DNA of 64,000 nucleotides, taken from Adineta vaga (taxonomy: Eukaryota > Rotifera). Both the position numbers and the translations under genes were made by a program. The notes beneath the pieces were generated by a model that was given only the letters and a program-made list of their open reading frames with translations, did no database searches and was not told the DNA's origin. Shown here piece after piece: positions 10,602-23,139 of the stretch (within the stretch, counting starts at the first letter, position 1; each line of letters starts with the position of its first letter). Location: positions 2,046,001 through 2,110,000 of the forward strand of contig CP075497.1 in assembly GCA_021613535.1 (NCBI GenBank). Reading direction: 5' to 3'.

Positions 10602-12449
10602 TCATAACCAAATTTGAATAGAATCATCAATTAATTGAATTTGATAATTTTTTTCTAATTTTTTTAATCTGAAAGAATGCTGCATTAACCATTGAGAAAG
10701 ATCATCCGTTGGAATATTTTCGGATAACTGTCCGTTCATTGAAAATACAATTAAATGTTTACAATAATCTAAAATTTCACCAAGAGTTTTTCCTTCAATA
10801 ATATCATCATTTCGATATTTAATTTTCAATGAATGTATTCGATTAAAAATTCGTGCTAATTGATAAATATGTTCACTTGTAAATTTAACATTCGTTTTTC
10901 GTCCATCGAGAAATAAATGAATGACACCGGGAAAGAAAATTTCTTTATCATCGATTTCAAATAATTTTATTGCACATTGAACATCAAGACATAGAGTACT
11001 TAGATTATCTGCTGAGAGAATTAATTGTTTGAAATGATACCAATTATCAACAAGACCAGATACTGATAAAATTTTGAGACGTTTTAATTTAACTATGAAT
11101 GGAGTGAATTCGCTATTTGATGGAACTAAAGTACAAAGGATGATTTTGCATAAAACTTGATCGAAGAATGAATAACTCGAATCTGATGTTCTATAAATGA
11201 TACTTCTCATAATCTTACCTGAACGAATGGATTCATTTTCATCAATTTGAATTGTCAAATCTTGTATTTTTCTACAATGTTGTAAGATTGCAAATGTTTC
11301 TTTGAGATTTTTCACCTGAGTTATGTATAAATATTGAATACAATTATAAACTTGATCACGTTCTTTCGCTCCGAATTTATTTGAAGAAATTGATTGTAAA
11401 TTTAAAAGAATCGATGGATATGGTACTGTATGAATTAATATATAAGTTTTCTTTTGGTCTTTATTAATTGTATAAATAATTTGAAGAGATTTCCATGATC
11501 TGAGAAATTCTTGTGGATCAAACGAATAATTAACTGATGAAGAAAAATAAACCGCATATTGAAATGATTTCAATGATAAAGTATTGCAAAGTAAATCTTT
11601 ACCATAGAGAAGACGATCATCTTCTGTTAGAAGAACTAATGAAAGATATTCAACAGTTGGAATAAGTTGAAATATGGTTAAAACACTTTCTAATTTCGAA
11701 GGAGAATTCATTGTGTCAAGTGAAAAATGTGTGAGACATTGAAATGGAATGATATCTTGTTCAATAGGTAAGAGTTCTTCAATAATAACATTAACACGAC
11801 GAATTGTTGGAAAAAGAAAAGCGAAATAAAGTAAATCATTTGATGTTGAAAGTGAAAGATTTATTTGAATTAAATTCGAATAAATAGTTGAAAGTTTTTT
11901 TGTATTAAACAGTGTCATTGAATAACAATCGGGTTCGAAAAGAATTGTTTCTATTTGAGGATTTTTTGAGATCATTTCGAGTAATTGATTGTAATCATCA
12001 ATAATATTTACAAATGAATTGACTTCAATGGATTTTCTTAAACCACGAATGACAATTCGACGAAGATATTCAAGTTTAGTCAAATGATTATTAATAAATG
12101 GAAATAAATCAACATTTTTCCAATCATCTATAGCTAAAATTTCTAAATTTGGAAAGATGTTCTTGATATTCAAAGTAAAATTTTCTAAAAATTCTTGTTG
12201 TTGTAAACGATTGATCGTTAATGAACGAATACAATGACCAATTTTAGGTAAAATATTCGAATATAAATAACGAAATTGTTGATAAGTTAATCGTCGAAGT
12301 ATAACATATTGACAATAATTAATTATAGTTCGATTTAAACGTAAATTGAGATTATAAAATGAATAAAGTACATGACCACAATGGAGATATTGATAAATTT
12401 CGAGAAGAATTTCATCAGGAAATAATTCTATTTGAAAAGAATTTTTCAT
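10602..12449 (-). CDS. F-box protein with LRR-like repeats, lineage-specific
   Basis: Intronless ORF of 615 residues. Residues 8-50 are an F-box (ELFPDEILLEIYQYLHCGHV, then a Phe/Asn-rich helix and RLNRTI). The rest is made of irregular leucine/isoleucine-rich repeats (for example FPNLEILAIDDW, LKSFQYAVYF, LSTLCLDVQC). F-box proteins recruit substrates to SCF (SKP1-CUL1) ubiquitin ligases, and the repeats would bind the target. Intronless F-box/LRR-like genes of this kind form large families in bdelloids; no individual orthologue can be named. The ATG lies immediately after a TTTTTTAG acceptor-like site. A decayed relative may lie around 23900-24560. Confidence 0.75.
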   Translation of the reverse strand: MKNSFQIELFPDEILLEIYQYLHCGHVLYSFYNLNLRLNRTIINYCQYVILRRLTYQQFRYLYSNILPKIGHCIRSLTINRLQQQEFLENFTLNIKNIFPNLEILAIDDWKNVDLFPFINNHLTKLEYLRRIVIRGLRKSIEVNSFVNIIDDYNQLLEMISKNPQIETILFEPDCYSMTLFNTKKLSTIYSNLIQINLSLSTSNDLLYFAFLFPTIRRVNVIIEELLPIEQDIIPFQCLTHFSLDTMNSPSKLESVLTIFQLIPTVEYLSLVLLTEDDRLLYGKDLLCNTLSLKSFQYAVYFSSSVNYSFDPQEFLRSWKSLQIIYTINKDQKKTYILIHTVPYPSILLNLQSISSNKFGAKERDQVYNCIQYLYITQVKNLKETFAILQHCRKIQDLTIQIDENESIRSGKIMRSIIYRTSDSSYSFFDQVLCKIILCTLVPSNSEFTPFIVKLKRLKILSVSGLVDNWYHFKQLILSADNLSTLCLDVQCAIKLFEIDDKEIFFPGVIHLFLDGRKTNVKFTSEHIYQLARIFNRIHSLKIKYRNDDIIEGKTLGEILDYCKHLIVFSMNGQLSENIPTDDLSQWLMQHSFRLKKLEKNYQIQLIDDSIQIWL

Positions 12450-14099
12450 CTAAAAAAGGAATTTTCTTCAATAAAACCATTGTCGGAATTTTTGAAGTAC
12501 GATAAACTATTTGTGAACAAGTCCATTTGGTTGATACTAAACTTTGAGAAGGAGATAATATTCGACACCTTCAATTTTATCTACAGTCAAGATTCAATAC
12601 AAACCTAAATACTTCATACTGAACTTAGTGGAATTAATTTCAGATTTATCGATAAAATGAAATGATACATCCTTTATGAAAGTATAGGTGAATCTATAAT
12701 TGTTTGATTAATAAAATTGAGTAAAAGTTTTTATTTTCGAGTAAATTCGATGACTCATTTTCTTCAAGATCATTTCGACTGGATGATATGTAACCGATAA
12801 ATATGCAAAGACATCTAGCGCTTAAATGTGAATAATTATGCTCAACTTTTCTTGTAAAAAAGAAAGAACAAAAGGATTTTTTCTATTCGAGAAATTTACT
12901 CCAATTGAAACTGTTCAATATTTATTTATTATTATTATTATTATCATCATTTATTTTATCAAAGATATGAAGATCAGCTTCTGAATATTGTTTGAAACTC
13001 ACAGCAACGGTTTCTCTTCGGGATAAATTTGTCTTTACTCTAACAATCAATGATTGAAAACACCATTGTCAATAGAATTAACAAAGTACTCTTTCGCAAA
13101 TGAAATCTTACATTTTATTCATAAGAAACACATTATTATAGTTGTTTTGTTTTCTTCTGTGTTAATAAATTCATTAAACAAACTCATTTATGATTTGTTA
13201 TCTTTCTTTCACTCACGTGCTAATCTTGACAAAACATCATATATTCTCATGTGATTCTTTCGAAAATATCTCATTGGAATGTGCACTATCACGATGATAC
13301 TACTCAAGTTTTTTTTTATCGATTTACGTTAAGATTTTTTAATCTAAATATGCAATAGACTTTCGCATGATTTAATATGAGATTCATTGTTTTTTTTATG
13401 ACGTGTTGCTTTGTATTTCAAGGTAAAACAATACCCATGTTATACGTAAATGTCTTTCGACGACGGTTATCAAATACGAAACATGACGAAGAAGGTTCTT
13501 TTTTCTTTCCTATACTTTATTTCGTCGTTGTTTTTTTCAACTGTACTTTTCGTTTTGATTTATTAGTTTCAATGAGTAATACTTCCGTTGAAATGGGCAA
13601 AATATCACAACAACTGGCATACCATGTCGGAAGAAAAACCTATTGATTACATTCACCATTTAACCTCAAGATATTTTCTTCTTTTACATTTTAGCGCACT
13701 CATTTTGTACTCCATTCTTACATATATGTGAATAATAAGTGTCATAACTTGGCAAAAACTGAGAGAGAGAATGAGAGGGTGTGTCGTAGAAAAACGAAGA
13801 AAAAAGCAGTATATGACGTCATTACACAGCGAAGGACGTCCAACAATAATCATCTCCGACAAAAGGAAAGAACGAGAAAAAGCCTATTTACATGCTGACG
13901 GTGTTCTGATCGGCATACTATCGACGATGTTTTAGTAGAACGAGAGAAAAAAAAACTATAGCCATAGACAACTATATATACTTGAAGTTTGTTCTTGTAT
14001 TTCTAATAAGAATTTCTATAAGAAAAACGCGTTTTATTTTCTTAGAATTCCTTTATTGAAATAAAAACTCAACAAAAGAATTTCTTTCGTTAATACTAA
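12450..14099. other. intergenic, no gene seen
   Basis: About 1.65 kb of AT-rich DNA with an (ATT)n run near 12921-12945. Two small plus-strand ORFs (13054-13254, 13377-13646) have biased composition, no recognisable motif and no supporting splice structure, so they are not called. Confidence 0.4.
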
Positions 14100-14865
14100 A
14101 TGGCTTCAAAATTGTTCAGTCGAACACGTCCAATAAATTTTGATGCGAATCCTTCACCGGAAACTATGTTTCATCTTCCCATGAGTCCTAGTGAACCTGG
14201 TAAATTTGATTTCTATCGGTAAGATAAATCTTCTTCAAAATTCTATGACAATTTACTTTTATAGAGTACATCTCGCTAATCAAAATTGTCATAAAGATGC
14301 AACGTTAACGGATGCTTCCGACAGTAAGTTACATTAATAACTGAAATCGATTCTCTCAGCGCAGAAAAGAATCTCATATAAAAAGAAAGAAACTGACGTC
14401 ATGATGATTCGGGTACATTTATTGTGTACTTTACCCTTTTCTGTTCTGTTGTGAATAGAATTTCAAAAGAAATAATTTTTATTTGAATTTATATTTTCTC
14501 CTTTAGCTCCAACATTGTCTTCATCTTCATCGACGACAACGAGGCGATGGACTCCATTCGCCAATATTGCTCCTGTTGAAACACCGAAAATTTTCTCATC
14601 GACGAATTCTACGTCGTTAAATTCCAATTCTACTGGAAGATCCCATACAATATCAACAATGGATTCTAGTGTTATGTCTAACACTAATTGTTCACAAAAA
14701 GAATCAATTCCATCAACATCTTCGTTTTCATCGTTGACTGATATTGTCAAAAATGCTATGTATAGAAATCAATTAACAACTGAAGTGAATCAAATGCGAC
14801 GACCCATTAGTGGAACAACACTATCAACGAAAGATCTTAATCATTTATCTCCTCAATCAGCGTAA
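14100..14865 (+). CDS. hypothetical Ser/Thr-rich small protein
   Basis: Three exons (14100-14218, 14265-14323, 14507-14865) join in frame to 178 residues with clean GT/AG sites. The N-terminus (MASKLFSRTRPINFDAN, then PGKFDFYRVHLANQN) looks globular and conserved in style; the remainder is a long Ser/Thr-rich region typical of disorder (LSSSSSTTTRRW, IPSTSSFSSL). I recognise no domain. Splice-site quality and frame continuity argue for a real gene; the function is unknown. A minus-strand open frame over the third exon is its shadow. Confidence 0.55.
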
Positions 14866-17818
14866 AACGAAATTTAGGATATGTTGAACATGTTTTTCTA
14901 TTTATTTATCTGTCAGATAGGACAAAACTCGCTTTTTTTGTCTCTCCCTATACTTTTAGCGCTTGTCGCTTTTCATATGCTAAAAATAAATTCTTTTTTT
15001 TTTGTGTTGTATTCATTCTATTCTGTCTTTTAATAATGTAACATCATTTCCACATGGTTACTCTATTTTTCTTAAATTTCAGTGAAGAAAAACTATACGA
15101 TTCAATAGAAAATTCCTTCTTTTATTATCTAAACTTTTATCTCGTCATAGAAAAATAACATATGGTAATAACAAAAAAACACACACTTAAAGTATGAAGT
15201 ACAAAGAAAAATAACAGTGGGCGTGTTTTCTATCATTTCTTTTCCTGGAAGATAGCGTTTTGTATGAGAATTAAATAGTAATTATTCGATAGATTTGTGC
15301 GTCAATCCGACACAAAAAGGTCAACGAGAACTGCAACATAAATCAAGCGATACTTGGTAGATCTTTCGGAGAAAATATCGAATAAACATTCGATGTTTTT
15401 CAACATAGACAATTGTTATTTCTTTATGTCATCATAACTTCGTTTTGTTTTCTCGCTATTGGATAAAAAGAGAATTCCGTCTGAATGCATAAATTAAGAA
15501 AAATAAAGTTCCTTCCGTTTTCCTCAGGAGATTTATTTTATAAATTTGACAAGTCATGACTTCACTCCAAAACATGATTTTCTTTCTTAATTTGAATAAA
15601 AACGTCGTCCTACGATGTAATATATAAATAAAAAGCAATATTGTGGAACATTGTATCTTTGTTCTCTATGATAGAGTTTCTCGCTTTTGATCTATAAACA
15701 ATGAAAGACTATTCTTATTTTTATTAAACATGTTACAAAAGAGTACAATTTGCATTTTATATATATATATTGTTCGACGAGATTTTATTTATCGTGTTAT
15801 CTGTTTTGATGGATGGAGAAATGGAATTTGAATATGCATCTATTAACTGATTTAGCCACTCTTGAGGAGAGATTGATTTTCTCCTTTTCTGTTCTTTCCT
15901 CTGTTGATTTACGACTCAGAGAAGATTTTTGTATTCTGGCTTTTTCCAGAAACCTCTTTTTTAAAAGTTACATCATGTGCGTCTTCTTGTTGCGTATGTT
16001 GACATTGTAGTTTTCTTCTAATCTTTTTCTTTTATATGATAGAACCTGATAAGTATCACTTTCTTTTAAATTAAAAGAATATTTTTTTAATGACCTCATT
16101 GATCTTGAATGAATGAGAATACAATGATTTGCTAATATCAATGGAAGATTTCCATCTTCTTTAGACAACTTTGTCACATGATGGATTTAATTAATAAAAA
16201 GCAATGAACTAAGGTTAAGAAAAAACGAATAGACAAGTTTTTGTTTCAATTTTTTGCAACAATATACTAAGAACATTAGTATCTTAAATCAATCGTAATT
16301 AATTGTTCCTGTCATATTTCTTTTATCAGGTTGAATGATTTGATTCCATTTTTATTGAATTCACTTATCTATTTATGCTTGATAAAATATCTATCCGACG
16401 TGTTTCCATAACAAATGAAGCTCTCTCCTGAATAAGACAGAATACTATTTGAATTACAAATTCGAACAAGGTTAAATATGATCATATGATCAATATACAA
16501 TCGATAATTTACATTTAAAATTTCAAGATGAAATCAAATCCTATCCTATTGAAATTCGAACGAAGAAGACTCTTGATTTATCATATATATTCTTTCAAAT
16601 AAAATTTCATTATTATATTTTCGAGGTTATTTTTATTACGAATATGAAGTGATCAAAAGAAAATATTTCATCGTTAACAAAAAAGAATGTATGCAAACAT
16701 TGAAATTTTTTCTTCTTATTTGATTTCGATGCCATGAGAGAGCTTCAGAGATGAAATTAGTTTTGAAAGACGGACCATGTCTGATTGAAAAATAATAAAT
16801 TTTGCGCCTTTCAATAGGTATCTACTGTTCGTCATCGTCTGTATAAGAAAAAAAAGGAAAGGAAAGGAAAGGAAAGTGTAATATAAGGTTTCTCTCATTG
16901 TCGTCATCTTCAATTTTGAAAATCTATAACGAAGAGAGAAAAAGAAATGACTGACGGTATTCTTTCATTTTCTTTGTTCTTCTCTGTGGACATCTTTATG
17001 TTAGTAGTGACGATGACAATAGTATATTGAGAACATGTATTTACACGAATAATTGAAATTTGGAAGAGAAGAAGAAAAAAAACGAAGAGAAGAGAAATAA
17101 GATTACCTCATACACATTTGGACATATTGTGAACAACTGATACTCTTCGTTTGAAAAATGCCGTCGAATGATTATTATAATCAACAATATCGTATTGGAA
17201 AAGAAACAAGTCGAAGAAGGTATTTCGTAGAATCAGTTGATTACTAACATTCCTTTTAATCAATGAGTTATACAAATTTAATGAAAATCAAATAAAAATT
17301 TTGAATAATGATAAATAAATATCATGAAATAATAGATTGTAAAGAAGAGCTATAATTACTTGTAATATTTACAAGAGCAGATGTTTATATGTATTATTCT
17401 ATTGAAGGGCTTGTTAAATACATCTGGCAATATACAAAAAAAAAATTTCTCTCTTCTTATCTTCTTTATTTGATCCATACATTGACTGGTTTGTCTCTTG
17501 ATTTCTTTTCTCTTTCTAATGTAAATTTAAATAAACGAATAGAACTAATAAAAAAAAATAATAACCCAGTCGGTTGCTTAGTATCTGGATGTCTGACAGT
17601 TTTTTCTTCTCTCTCATTTTTTCTCTCGTCTTCTTTTTCCTCTTCTTCATTACACTAAATGATTTTAATGTTCATCATAGTCGACGCATGTCTGATGTGA
17701 TAACACGTTTCTTTTTCTTTCCTCCTGTAGGATATCCTGTCATCTTTTGCGATTTTCCTCTTCTAAATAAAATCTTATTCATATTCTTAGACTTCCATTT
17801 GATTCCACATCAACGCGT
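14866..17818. other. large intergenic region, no gene recognised
   Basis: Nearly 3 kb without an identifiable exon. It holds simple repeats, including a TA run near 15760-15772 and a GGAAA pentamer array (16855-16876). ORFs here are short, poor in typical codons and hydrophobic (poly-T driven). It may hold 5' exons or regulatory DNA of the CEP70-like gene, but nothing can be shown. Confidence 0.4.
16855..16876. repeat. (GGAAA)n microsatellite
   Basis: Four tandem ggaaa units on the plus strand in non-coding DNA. Confidence 0.8.
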
Positions 17819-20460
17819 ATGTCATCAACGGCAGCATTAAAACGTACAATTCCAAATAAAATTCGTTATCCCCAATCGAATTATCATCATGAAATATTCC
17901 TGAATAAATCCTCCTCGTTCTCCTCCTCATCATCATCATCAATTAAAGAAGATGAAGATGAAATGAAAATTCTTGATGAAACTCTTCCTGAAAATGATAT
18001 CAATAAACATAGATCTACAAATTCAAATCATCGTCATATAACAATGAATAATCATAAAAGCAAAAAAGATATCGGTGGTCCATTAATACAAGAATTACTT
18101 GAATCAAATATGAATCTTAAGTATGTACTTCTTAACAAGGAGAAATTCATTCATATGTTTGATATATATATTGAACTTCCTACTTGATCATATTCCTTGT
18201 ATGTAGAAAGGAGATTCGTGATATTCGTCGACAAATTAAACATGCTAATGGATCAAACAAACAACATATTGAACGTGCTACAATCAATTCAAGTCCTTCG
18301 CATAAAACGAAGGTGAAAGAGAAAAATTTTCATAAAATAAATTTTTATTAAAATTTTAGAATTTTGACGAAGAAGAAGATTGTTCATTTGCACCACCAAT
18401 TGAAAATGATTATTATCAAGATTCATCAATGACAAAATCAAAATTACAACAATATAAAACTGAAGCAGCAGTAAGGAAATCTTTTAGAATAACAAAAAAA
18501 ACTGATTCCATTCATATCAAATTATGTAGCTATATAAGCAACAAGTTGATCAATGCCAAGAAACGATTATTCATCTTCGTAAAACAATTAATTCAATGGA
18601 AAAACGAATGGAACAATTGTAAGTTGAAAGAAAACAAAAATTTTTTAAAAAAAATTCTTCAAAATAACTTTTAGAAAATCTATCGAAAATCGACAAAGAG
18701 GAAATGCATCTCATCAACATGAAAGCTATCCTTCAAATTCGAATAACAATACAGACCATCGAGTAAATTACATTTCTTTTCAAAAAGAGAGAAAAAAAAG
18801 TAGAATATTTAATATTTCATTGAAATCATTCTGTCAAAATAGTTTTCTATTAATTAGAGAATTTCCACTTCACATCATTTGAGAGAGAAAAAAAGTGTTT
18901 CACACAATGAATTTATTATTAAAGAATTTTATGAATAATTATGTATCATGTCATTAACGAATATTAGATGAGTTATGTTAGAGATGTAAAGAATGATATT
19001 TTATGTGTCATTGTCTGTATCGATAAGTTCTGCTAAGAATTTCAAACTATTCTATAAGAAAAAACTGAAAACGTATAATTCTCTCTTTAGTTCATCCATG
19101 AACTCTTTCATTTATGTATTAAATATACTCCACGATCATCTAAATTAAAAACAACTGTTCCAAGTCATCAAGACATGAAAACATATATCCGACAAACATT
19201 TACTGATTTAATTCGTACACCATCATCATCAAAGGTAAAAACAAAGACGAAAGATTTATCTTTGAAATAATGATTGAGTACGATAAACCGCTTGTTGAAG
19301 TATTTCAACACGTTGACGTATTTGAGGTTTAATTAAATATCTTCCTTGTCGTAATTCAAATGGAATATGAGTAGATGAACAATGATTTAAATGAAGAAAT
19401 GATGTGACAGAATATTCTTTGGAAATACTTATATGAATATTTGATTTTGCTATTCGACGACCAATTATTGAATTGGGTAAAGGTAGAACATTGTTTATCA
19501 ATGGATGTTGTTCATTCAAGAATGAATTTTCTTGCATAATTAAAAGACAAAAAAGAATTTTATTCATTTATTTAGATAAGCGCCAATAGAAATCACGATA
19601 ATGGACATTTCATTTGTAAATGTTCAGATCGCGTAAGTTCTCATTCTATTTGAATTCTTATGACCAATAATTTTTGTCTGTTTTAGAGTCAAAATGATCA
19701 TCGTCCAACATATCAATATTGTCTCAATTTAATTGAACAGTGTCAATCTTTATTTGATGTTCCATGTTATACACAATTATCAACAGCTCTAAATGAATTG
19801 TATTATCGACATGGTGAATTAGCGAATTTTAAACGATCAATTGCAAGTACACTTGGTGTTACTGGTAGTTATAAAATAAGAAAAAGAAAATGAGAAAAAG
19901 AAAGTTGATTTCTTTGTAGAAAGTTCAAGATTAGTTAGTTGTCCGAAATTAATTAAAACTTTACAACAAACATTAGATGATGCGAGATCAAATGAATTGA
20001 TTACATTCAAAAAAATGGCAAAAATTAATGATATGAACGAGTAAGAATGACCTTTTTTTCAAGAATTCAATCATCAACTTTCTTTTAGAGCTATTTCAAA
20101 AATTCGTTCGTATGATGATTTTGTTCCTTATTATCATCAATTTATTGAACAAATGGCAAATTTACTTGGTAAAATCATTCTTTTGTACAAATCAAAGAAA
20201 AGTTCTCTCTCTCTTTCTTTCCAGAAGTATCAAAAGGTGATGAAATTATGCCCGCAATTAAAACTCTTAAATTACTTGCCCATACGGATAGTTATCGTCC
20301 AAGTTTAACTTCTCAGAATTTAACACGTACATCATCATTGAATACTCAAAAAGAACCTTTGGAAAAATCTCTTCCTCAATCTCGATCACTTCGTATTCTT
20401 TCATCGAATGAACCGAATATTGAGGATTTATTGAAAACAAATGAAGAAGATTCGAACTAA
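17819..20460 (+). CDS. CEP70: CEP70-like centrosomal protein
   Basis: Eleven exons join without a frame break to 503 residues: 17819-18120, 18207-18312, 18360-18470, 18530-18618, 18675-18762, 19091-19234, 19576-19632, 19687-19864, 19920-20040, 20089-20168, 20225-20460. The N-terminus is Ser/acid-rich; a coiled coil follows (KLQQYKTEAALYKQQ, then CQETIIHLRKTINSMEKRME). The C-terminal half is helical and includes KIRSYDDFVPYYHQF and MPAIKTLKLLAHTD. This arrangement and these phrases recall CEP70, a gamma-tubulin-interacting centrosome protein involved in spindle and cilium organisation (human about 597 residues). The gene model is well supported; the name is moderately supported. The fifth and sixth introns are longer than usual (328 and 341 nt), and the sixth contains an antisense ORF. 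Confidence 0.6.
19256..19567 (-). CDS. possible nested antisense gene in a CEP70-like intron
   Basis: A 103-codon open frame lies on the opposite strand, wholly inside the 341-nt intron 19235-19575. It starts MNKILFCLLIMQENSF and has mixed, protein-like composition (IRQRVEILQQAVYRTQSLF). The host intron is unusually long here, consistent with holding something. No domain is recognised and no other exon is linked. It could equally be a chance ORF or a relic. Confidence 0.3.
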   Translation of the reverse strand: MNKILFCLLIMQENSFLNEQHPLINNVLPLPNSIIGRRIAKSNIHISISKEYSVTSFLHLNHCSSTHIPFELRQGRYLIKPQIRQRVEILQQAVYRTQSLFQR

Positions 20461-21585
20461 ATGTCGTTTATGTATTTGCTTGCGTGAATTTAGTAATAGG
20501 TGCTTTTCTTCTCAATGTATTTTGTAAGTTTGATTATTATATGAAAGAAAATAATTCATTGAATTATTTGAGAATAGAAAAATTATATAAGAGGAAATAT
20601 TAAATGTGAAAGAAAGAGGAACACTTGTGAAGAATTAATCGAATCAAAAGCCTACCCACTTACACCACTTGATTAGAAGACATAGATATGTCCTTTTCGA
20701 GGTTCGTTTTTTTCTACAGTTATAATTTGAAAGAATATCATTTTTATTTCATATCTTTTAAAAAAACGGCATTATTACCAATTTTATCACACATCTTCAT
20801 ATTAATATTTGAAAAAAGACAGGAACATATAAGACATGCAATTCTTCATAGAAGGACAAGAATTCTTTTTTTACATAATTCCTATTCAATAACACTATTG
20901 TATAAGTAAACAAACCAAAATGCATACGATTATATAATTTTTAAAGAATCTCTTCGAATTTAATTATGAATACATAGGAACTTACATTGCCTATTTGCGA
21001 TGATAGCCTGAAATCCTCTCTGTAAGCGAGGGGAGAGGTAGAATTCCTCGACTTAAAATCTACACTTACTTATTTTTCTGAGATTCCACCAAGTAAGTTT
21101 TAAATCGAGCGATTTTGGCCCAACCTATTCCTTCTGTCCTTCATTATAGAAATCATCCAGTTTTAAGCAAAATTCCATGATTAACATGCTATTATCTCAT
21201 ATGGTCTATGTAAGTTCCACAATTGAGCCTGAGATGAAAAGCTTTTCTCAAATCTCTCAAGTATAAATGAACAAATTGCAAATTAAAGACTTCGAGTTTT
21301 TTCTTCATCTAATTTTCATTTAATAATAGTATGACATTCCAAAAAGAATCTATGGCAAGACAGAAAAAAAACTCATGAACAATGTAATCAACAGGTAACA
21401 ACCATCGTTTCAACATTAGACTACTTTTTCATCATTCATTTTACAAAAAAACACGAATATTTCGTTTTTCGAACACTTATTTACATGAAAAAAAAATGGA
21501 ATTGATTGTACAAAGAATAAATACAAATCTATTGAATATTAGAAAGTCACATTTCTAATTTGATATTAAAAAATGAATGAGAAGT
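20461..21585. other. convergent intergenic region with a GC-richer hairpin
   Basis: This lies between the 3' ends of the CEP70-like (+) and B-box-like (-) genes. No coding exon was seen. A segment near 21005-21130 is less AT-rich than its surroundings and contains an imperfect inverted repeat (21047-21109), listed separately. Confidence 0.4.
21047..21109. repeat. imperfect hairpin
   Basis: Left arm CTCGACTTAAAA plus CTTACTT; right arm AAGTAAG plus TTTTAAATCGAG. They pair with one G-T or mismatch position and a 6-nt bulge, around a loop of about 20 nt. It may be a structured RNA, a terminator-like 3' element or a small inverted-repeat relic; nothing decides between these. Confidence 0.35.
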
Positions 21586-22743
21586 TTACGTATGTAATCG
21601 TTTTAATGAAACTGTCTAAAAGGAAAACGCAAATCTTATTCAATGAACTGAAAGATATCTTCACTTACTTTTTCACTTTTCTTTCTGATTTTTTCGCATT
21701 TCTTCTTTCCAGAACAATTTGGTGAACCAAGACGAGATTGATAATTTTCATCTGTTGATTTTCTTGATCTTGATGAATGAGATATATCTTCCTCAGCAAT
21801 ACTACTAAACAAACGAATTTTAAAGATTTCAATCGATTAGAATGTCAAACAAAATTTACCTGATACAATCAATAGTAATCTCATCTGTTGAATCTTTTGA
21901 TTTATTATTATTTTCTTCTACTCTACAACGAATTGAACAATCATGTTGATTATAACCTAAACAAAAAAAAATCGTGTATCTTTGATTTCTTTTCATTTTC
22001 AAATCTACTTTTATTCAAATGTTCATCGTGTGATCTTCTTTCAGCTAGAACTCTTAACAAAATAAATGGAAAAATAGATTTCTACGTTTTCAAATCAAAA
22101 CTTACTCTTTATTCAATTCAATTCGTTCAAGTCGTACTACTGGTCGAATTTTCGCTGGTGTACCTAAAATTCCATCCAATAATTTTTATCTTTTCCATTC
22201 TAAATTCAATTCAATTTTTACTTGATTCTCGCTTTATCGAAGGTTGTTCTTTCGATAAAATTGAATCAACTTTGTCAATATCAAATTCTGTTCCATCTAA
22301 TACTGATTCACTTTTAATAATTACTAAAACAAAAGAAGTTAAAAATCAATGAATTGGAATGGAAATCAAAAACCTTTTTCTTGTTGAAAAACTGCAATTG
22401 CTTTATGAAGTCTTTCTAAAACAGGACGAATTTGTTCAATAGGAACTAAAGCTGATGTATTTTGTAATAATAATGTTGATGCTTGATGAACAAGTTCACG
22501 ATAAACAGCTAAATGTTGTTCAAATATTGATTGATAAAGTGTTAAACTATTTTGAAGTTCATTAAGTACAACTGTATTTTGTTTTTTCTCTTCTTCATAA
22601 TAAACATCATGAGCATTTAGATGATATAAACATAATAAACGATCACAGTGTATTGTACAACGAAATAATCGAACTAATTCATGATTTGATGAGGATGATT
22701 GAGAACATTGAGGATCTTCACAATGACCAAGAGCAGAGATCAT
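21586..22743 (-). CDS. B-box-like zinc-binding protein, lineage-specific
   Basis: Exon 1 (22374-22743) encodes a Cys/His cluster (C8, C13, C29, C33, C38, H41, H45; RCTIHCDRLLCLYHLNAHD), much like a B-box, followed by a helical stretch of about 75 residues. Six short exons follow (22222-22323, then near 22166, 22070, 21960, 21870 and 21600), reading through RRSHDEHLNK, CSIRCRVEENNNKSKD and a basic Ser/Lys-rich tail to a stop at 21586. Proteins with a lone B-box and coiled coil often act as ubiquitin-ligase-like or cytoskeletal scaffolds, but no RING is present. The frame is continuous across all joins, so the gene is probably real. Function and orthologue are unknown. Confidence 0.6.
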
Positions 22744-23139
22744 TTTTATCTAAAAATAAAATAAACAAAGAATGTCACATATGCATAAGAGATAGTGTTA
22801 AACATCTTCAAAATGAATCATTCTTTGAGGAGAAATAAAATGAATGAAGAATAATCTTTTTTAAGCGACATCTAGATTCGATGGATTGACCCGAGAAACA
22901 GATAGATAGAAAAATCAATGAACTAGAACGGATGACACGGATATATGAATGACCGTTGTCATGTTAATTAAACTCAATGAAAATGAATAGAAAAGATGAT
23001 TATTTCTTTTCTCGTTCGTTTTGTTTAAATCATAAGTTGCGCAACAGATTGTTTGTCTATATAGCAATATGTTACATTCATTTAAAACACTTCTTATAAG
23101 AAAGTCTTTTATTCAATGTTATTCAATACAATATTCATA

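Noticed and set aside
14463-14750. Minus-strand ORF of 95 codons rich in Asp/Glu
   Set aside because: Complement of the Ser/Thr-rich third exon of the 14100-14865 gene, which has better splice structure.
17389-17840. Two overlapping plus-strand ORFs before the CEP70-like start
   Set aside because: Phe/Ser-rich translations of poly-T/C tracts; no motif and no frame-consistent join to the downstream exons.
21888-22352. Plus-strand ORF of 154 codons
   Set aside because: Antisense to several well-joined exons of the B-box-like gene; hydrophobic composition from T-rich introns.
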